From Parvularia atlantis (taxonomy: Eukaryota > Opisthokonta > Rotosphaerida), in contig CALSCO010000310.1 in the NCBI GenBank assembly GCA_943704415.1, positions 1-15,051 of the forward strand: 15,051 nt of DNA. The letters are read 5' to 3'. The position numbers and the translations under genes were made by a program. Below the pieces are notes generated by a model. That model was not told the origin of the DNA and searched no databases. It worked only from the letters and a program-made list of their open reading frames with translations. Shown in pieces: positions 12,001 through 15,051 of this stretch (its first letter is position 1; each line of letters opens with the position of its first letter).

Positions 12001-13253
12001 GATGAGGCGCAGCACCGCGCGCTGCAGCGGCGCGTGGCCACCCTCCATCGCGTCCTTCTGCGAAGCGCGAGCACGCGGGCACGTCAGCACGGTCGCGAGC
12101 GCAACCGATGGACGCACGTCGAGCGCGAGCTCCCACAGCGTCGAGCGCTGGCCTGTGCTTGGCAGGGCCAGGTTGACGGACGAGTCCTGCGGCATGAGCA
12201 GGAAGTCGCACGTCGAGAGCACCGACGTCGCAAGCACGGCCTGCATGCAACTGAACGTCAGCTCAGACAAGGCGCACGCGTGTCCGCACCTCACAGAGCG
12301 CGCCGTGCCGCGCCATGGCCGTGAGCAGGCCGATCACGTGCGCGCAGAGGCCTGAGAGCGACGACACGGCCTTGCCGTCATACGCGGCCGGTGTGTTGGG
12401 CACGACGCCTGCGCAACGGCATCAGCGGTCGCCAGCGTAGTCAAGCGCACGCGCACCGTAGAAGACCTGGTCGACCGACAGCGCCGGGGCAGTGTCGGGC
12501 TCGACGGGCGCATCGCCCAGTGCTGGTGGCAAAGCAAGCGGTCAGCGCACAGACCTGACGGGCAGGCAGGAGCGCACCGGCGCGGAAGGCGGCCGTCAGC
12601 TCGCGCCGCGCGGCCCACGCAATGCACGTCTCGCACACGCCCACGAGCAGGCCCGGCAGGCGCTGCAGCGCCAGCGCGACCGGCCGCGCAAACACGCCCT
12701 GCGTGGCGGACGAGTCAGCGAGCAGCTCGGTGTCGAGAGCGCGGCAGCGCACGGTCGATGCGATCAGGCCGAGGGCAAAGAGCAGATCACGCCCGAGGCC
12801 GTCGTGGCTCGCGCCGCTGAGGAAGCGCAGCAGGCGCAGCTGGCGGCGTCGCGTGAGCGCGGCCGCGTGTCCCATGCGATGCGCGCGTGCCTGTGTGTGC
12901 TGCTCGGGCGTGAGCGCGCCGATGTCCGTGGCGGGCGCAAGCGTGATCTCGTGCAGGCTGAGTAGCAGCGCGTCGACGATAGCGGTTGTCAGGCCCGGCA
13001 CGTCGTCGAAGCTGCGTGCGCCGTCGGCGATGCGGGCGGCAGTGCACGCGCTCACGAACGCACGCCGTCGCGATCAGCGCGGGATGTGGGGCTGATCGCT
13101 CGCAGAACGCGCGCATAAACGCGGGCATCTGCACGCGCACACCGCTCAGCCACGCCGATGCCGATGCCCCGCATCACGCACCTGCGCGCCGTCCGCGGCC
13201 GCGCCGCGCCATTGCCGGCCGAGGTCGCGGAAGACGGCCGCGGTGGCCGTCAT
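1..13253 (-). CDS. Giant BEACH-domain scaffold protein, ALFY/LvsA-like, 3' end missing
   Basis: This multi-exon gene is read from the only in-frame ATG at 13251-13253 to the left edge. My hand-built model has about 69 exons and 66 complete introns of about 40-84 nt, giving about 3,200 residues. A further intron seems to start at position 19. Phases agree at essentially every junction, which strongly supports the model. Domains in order are helical N-terminal part, RGS-like, helical, ConA-like, helical, acidic linker, PH-like, BEACH and WD40 start. BEACH scaffolds are large cytosolic proteins that bind membranes and act in vesicle traffic, lysosome biology or aggregate autophagy. Motifs such as [18 protein letters not shown] and the ConA module point to the ALFY/WDFY3-LvsA-SPIRRIG type rather than neurobeachin, but orthology is inferred from memory, so I give no symbol. 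The WD40 repeats and any C-terminal domain lie outside the window. The N-terminal exons at 13109-13182 are the least certain. Confidence 0.9.
20..394 (-). other. Start of the C-terminal WD40 region
   Basis: The exons are 20-132 and 182-354, the latter possibly extending to 394. The segment follows the BEACH domain directly and reads [18 protein letters not shown] near its end. This resembles the first blade of the WD40 propeller in ALFY/LvsA-type proteins, where a tryptophan-rich N-K-x-x-x-W pattern precedes the first repeat. The intron at 133-181 uses donor GTGTGC in the frame that keeps both exons coding-like. A better-looking GTGCGC donor two bases further on would impose an Arg/Ala-rich frame that I consider wrong. 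Positions 1-19 look like the start of another intron with donor GTGCGT. The rest of the propeller, a binding platform for partners, lies beyond the window. Confidence 0.7.
355..394 (-). other. Unresolved reading-frame break after the BEACH domain
   Basis: Upstream the frame reads [13 protein letters not shown]. Downstream a different frame reads [17 protein letters not shown] and continues into convincing WD40-entry sequence. Two explanations fit. One is a 38-nt GC-AG intron at 355-392 (donor GCGTCG, acceptor TGCTCAG), which keeps phase exactly. The other is a single-base loss near 385-394, after which the sequence would be fully exonic. A 40-nt GT-AG intron at 355-394 would force an Arg/Ala-rich frame and is less likely. 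Confidence 0.6.
883..942 (-). other. GC-AG intron in BEACH domain (donor GCGCGC)
   Basis: Exon frames read TTDVKE before and LIPEFF after, giving the invariant BEACH block VKELIPEFF. The only phase-compatible junction puts GCGCGC at the 5' splice site and ACGCAG at the 3' site, with a TCTGATG branch-like motif between them. The intron is 60 nt, open and divisible by three, so retention would insert 20 residues into a conserved block. Confidence 0.85.
1035..1089 (-). other. GC-AG intron in BEACH domain (donor GCGCGT)
   Basis: The flanking exons read FLEFQ and [13 protein letters not shown]. Joining them in frame requires the donor CAAG|GCGCGT and the acceptor AAAAG. A GT two codons later would shift the frame. 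The branch-like motif is CTGATGCG. The intron is 55 nt. Confidence 0.85.
1408..1458 (-). other. GC-AG intron before YPVFP block (donor GCACGC)
   Basis: The upstream exon ends NDLTQ and the downstream exon begins YPVFPF, reproducing the standard BEACH junction NDL-x-QYPVFP. The intron is 51 nt, begins GCACGC, contains GCTGACAC and ends GCGGCAG. It carries an in-frame TGA, so retention would end translation. Confidence 0.88.
1594..2368 (-). other. PH-like domain preceding BEACH
   Basis: The exons in protein order are 2155-2368, 2045-2098, 1897-1992, 1714-1844 and 1594-1671. Visible blocks are [20 protein letters not shown] and QHVYFMDEQ, typical first strands of the PH-BEACH module, then a Pro/Ala-rich loop, [15 protein letters not shown], and [18 protein letters not shown] followed by GKTYLLAF. 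The last is the hallmark K-R-R-x-L-L-x-x-x-A-L-E-I-F strand pair. The segment ends [19 protein letters not shown] at the entry to the BEACH domain. In this family the PH-like fold does not bind phosphoinositides as classical PH domains do but packs on the BEACH core. The intron at 2099-2154 uses donor GTGTGG and the one at 1993-2044 ends at the second of two nearby AGs, chosen by phase. Confidence 0.9.
2422..3318 (-). other. Basic conserved segment upstream of the PH domain
   Basis: The exons in protein order are 3110-3318, 2986-3058, 2832-2936, 2685-2782 and 2422-2632. The text includes [20 protein letters not shown], a Glu/Lys-rich helical stretch likely to form a coiled coil ([20 protein letters not shown]), then [10 protein letters not shown] and [20 protein letters not shown]. 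The pair THERAPW plus W-x-L-D-x-T-E-G-P followed by a basic run corresponds to the segment that leads into the PH domain in ALFY/LvsA-type proteins. A Pro/Ser-rich linker follows. All four internal introns are GT-AG with phases that agree. Confidence 0.75.
3370..4449 (-). other. Helical region between acidic linker and pre-PH segment
   Basis: The exons are 4274-4449, 3981-4219, 3845-3925, 3695-3792, 3503-3631 and 3370-3447 in protein order. The sequence is Leu/Ala-rich with helix-forming stretches such as [46 protein letters not shown] and [20 protein letters not shown]. It reads like the armadillo/HEAT-type solenoid that makes up most of large BEACH proteins. I recognise no specific catalytic or binding motif. 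Introns 3632-3694 and 4220-4273 are open and divisible by three, so only splice signals and phase mark them as introns. Confidence 0.65.
4503..4905 (-). other. Acidic, Ser-rich disordered linker exon
   Basis: This is the largest single exon of the gene apart from the first long N-terminal one. It starts with a Ser run ([10 protein letters not shown]), continues through Ser/Gly-rich sequence and becomes Asp/Glu-rich ([23 protein letters not shown]) before ending [11 protein letters not shown]. The composition predicts intrinsic disorder with many potential phosphorylation sites. Such linkers are common between the solenoid and the PH-BEACH part of large BEACH proteins. The AGC repeats at its 5' edge include the acceptor region, so the exact first codons depend on which of several CAG triplets is used. 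I chose 4905 by phase. Confidence 0.7.
4967..7209 (-). other. Long helical solenoid region after the ConA-like domain
   Basis: Exons in protein order are 7108-7209, 6809-7047, 6601-6753, 6410-6543, 6249-6355, 5978-6203, 5870-5923, 5691-5821, 5452-5635, 5090-5396 and 4967-5034. The text is dominated by amphipathic helices: [74 protein letters not shown]-type repeats and [19 protein letters not shown]. The segment [20 protein letters not shown] resembles the ALFY stretch in which a neighbour-rich helix precedes a G-x-x-L-L-A-x-L-L motif. An armadillo-like fold is inferred from pattern, not shown. The intron at 5822-5869 has donor GTACGC and the one at 6544-6600 has GTAGGC, both unusual for this gene. 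Confidence 0.65.
7270..8105 (-). other. ConA/laminin-G-like domain
   Basis: Exons in protein order are 8027-8105, 7864-7977, 7574-7810, 7427-7515 and 7270-7371, roughly residues 1,210-1,420. The strands read [66 protein letters not shown] and [16 protein letters not shown], then [11 protein letters not shown]. The W-H-x-I/L core strand, a Y-V-D-G-x-P hairpin and a closing strand followed by an F-E-D-V helix are the usual markers of the ConA-like domain found in ALFY and other BEACH proteins. Its ligand is unknown. The size and position agree with that family. The intron inside the last part (7516-7573) removes a sequence between VTVNGR and HRATPALSR. Confidence 0.82.
8159..8926 (-). other. 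Helical segment between RGS-like and ConA-like domains
   Basis: Exons in protein order are 8848-8926, 8635-8789, 8469-8594, 8307-8411 and 8159-8252. Visible parts are [19 protein letters not shown], an Ala/Ser/Thr/Asp-rich low-complexity insert, [53 protein letters not shown] and [12 protein letters not shown]. The pattern of short Leu-rich helices ending in a conserved-looking G-I is similar to the armadillo repeats that precede the ConA domain of ALFY. The insert in 8635-8789 may be disordered. Intron 8595-8634 is among the shortest of the gene at 40 nt. Confidence 0.65.
8977..9479 (-). other. RGS-like domain inside the BEACH protein
   Basis: Exons 9137-9479 and 8977-9078 join at GCGGAG|ATCCAG in phase 0, covering about residues 880-1,027. 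The spliced text shows the helical order of an RGS fold: [20 protein letters not shown], then [22 protein letters not shown], and finally [20 protein letters not shown] followed by F-I-H. The L-x-F-W motif, the A-x-x-I-F/Y-x-x-Y-L motif and the closing F-x-x-A-x-x-x-I-x-x-x-L-x-x-x-x-F motif are characteristic of RGS domains, which accelerate GTP hydrolysis by G-alpha subunits or serve as protein docking modules. The catalytic Asn-type contacts cannot be judged by eye. Flanking exons are in phase, so this is part of the BEACH gene rather than a separate gene. Confidence 0.7.
9944..10027 (-). repeat. GT/GTGTGC microsatellite inside an expanded intron
   Basis: This 84-nt GT-AG intron is the longest in the BEACH gene. 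It joins THA to [11 protein letters not shown] in phase 0. Its donor half, plus-strand positions about 9993-10024, is a run of GTGTGC and GT units. The extra length relative to the usual 54 nt is accounted for by the repeat, suggesting slippage growth from the GTGCGC-type donor itself. The likely branch motif is GTTGACAA. Confidence 0.75.
11867..11916 (-). other. GC-AG intron in the N-terminal part (donor GCACGC)
   Basis: The upstream exon ends TRLIK and the downstream exon begins [14 protein letters not shown], both in phase 0. The intron is 50 nt, begins GCACGC, contains GGCTGACC and ends TGGCAG. The upstream frame hits a stop inside it, so it must be removed. The donor hexamer is the same as that of the intron at 1408-1458. 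Confidence 0.8.
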
Positions 13254-13436
13254 CAAGGTGATGCGCTCCGTCACTAAAGCGCTACCAAAACCCGTCCTGC
13301 TTGACCGCAGTCGTTTCGGGCCGTGACTACGACAGTAGAAACCCGAGCTCAAGCGCAGCGGTTGTTTTGCAGCCGCGAGTTCGTCAGCGAAACCCGAGCG
13401 ACCGCGCGCCGTGTCAAACGCGAGACAGACGCGAGG
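13254..13436. promoter_or_regulatory. Bidirectional promoter between the BEACH gene and RPT2
   Basis: Only 183 bp separate the two divergent start codons (ATG at 13253 reading left, ATG at 13437 reading right), so both core promoters and both 5' leaders must fit here. I see no clear TATA box. The distinctive content is the heptamer AAACCCG at three evenly spaced positions. No classical proteasome-associated control element (the yeast PACE hexanucleotide core GGTGGC) is evident to me in this stretch. Confidence 0.6.
13288..13399 (+). repeat. AAACCCG heptamer at exact 51-bp spacing, degenerate tandem repeat
   Basis: AAACCCG starts at 13288, 13339 and 13390, two intervals of exactly 51 bp. The second and third copies extend to GAAACCCGAGC. 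The sequence between copies is weakly similar: in both intervals a GTTT-containing stretch is followed by GCCG and then a CG-x-CAG block before the next copy. This suggests an eroded 51-bp tandem duplication in which the heptamer was retained. Five helical turns would put all copies on about the same DNA face. The motif resembles plant and fungal telomere-like boxes only loosely. Confidence 0.6.

Positions 13437-15051
<1,615 letters not shown>

Larger units (their letters stand above)
9541..13253 (-). other. N-terminal helical region of the BEACH protein
   Basis: Exons in protein order are 13182-13253, about 13109-13128, 12578-13050, 12457-12522, 12290-12408, 12118-12240, 11917-12057, 11740-11866, 11539-11689, 11340-11484, 11043-11288, 10916-10993, 10804-10849, 10668-10745, 10477-10610, 10235-10411, 10028-10177, 9840-9943, 9691-9784 and 9541-9632. 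The protein starts [17 protein letters not shown] and is mostly Leu-rich helices, for example [50 protein letters not shown] and [17 protein letters not shown], consistent with an armadillo-like solenoid. The junction around 13051-13128 has at least three phase-compatible donors (GTTCTG, GTTTAT, GCGCGC). The 11289-11339 and 11485-11538 introns are open and could be exonic. No enzymatic motif is visible. Confidence 0.7.

Noticed and set aside
1-13253. Recurring GTCAG and GCGCAC words at about 150-200 bp intervals, resembling a dispersed repeat or CRISPR-like array
   Set aside because: They are branch, acceptor and donor signals of the minus-strand introns. The sequences between them differ and are coding.

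Overview
The window is nuclear DNA from a GC-rich eukaryote. It holds two divergent protein genes packed with very short introns and almost no intergenic space. Introns average about 54 nt, begin mostly with GTGCGC or GTGCGT, and carry a CTGAC, CTCAC or CTGAT branch-like motif shortly before the terminal AG. The conserved spliced proteins are unmistakably eukaryotic. From memory, the proteasome subunit looks somewhat fungal in its N-terminal half, so a GC-rich fungus or zoosporic fungus-like lineage is possible. A GC-rich alga or other protist cannot be excluded from this window.

Layout. Positions 1-13253, minus strand: one giant gene, incomplete at its 3' end, split into about 69 exons that encode roughly 3,200 residues of a BEACH-family protein. 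In protein order it has a long helical N-terminal part, an RGS-like domain, a helical stretch, a ConA/laminin-G-like domain, a second long helical part, an acidic Ser-rich linker, a basic conserved segment, a PH-like domain, a BEACH domain and the start of a WD40 region. The BEACH and ConA parts most resemble the ALFY/WDFY3, LvsA and SPIRRIG type of BEACH scaffold, which acts in membrane traffic and selective autophagy. Positions 13254-13436 form a short bidirectional promoter. Positions 13437-15051, plus strand: the 26S proteasome ATPase Rpt2 (PSMC1), cut by the right edge after the second region of homology of its AAA+ module.

The exon model was built by hand. It stays in phase through about 65 introns of the BEACH gene, with one unresolved break at 355-394. 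Both genes touch protein or organelle turnover, but nothing beyond the shared promoter shows that they work together.

Most notable observations: GC-AG introns in both genes, three of them close together in the BEACH core; an RGS-like domain inside a BEACH protein; an Rpt2 start codon that appears to sit alone in a 3-nt coding exon, with splicing creating the N-myristoylation motif MGQ; and a heptamer spaced exactly 51 bp three times in the shared promoter. I see no mobile elements, RNA genes, CRISPR arrays or prokaryotic genes.
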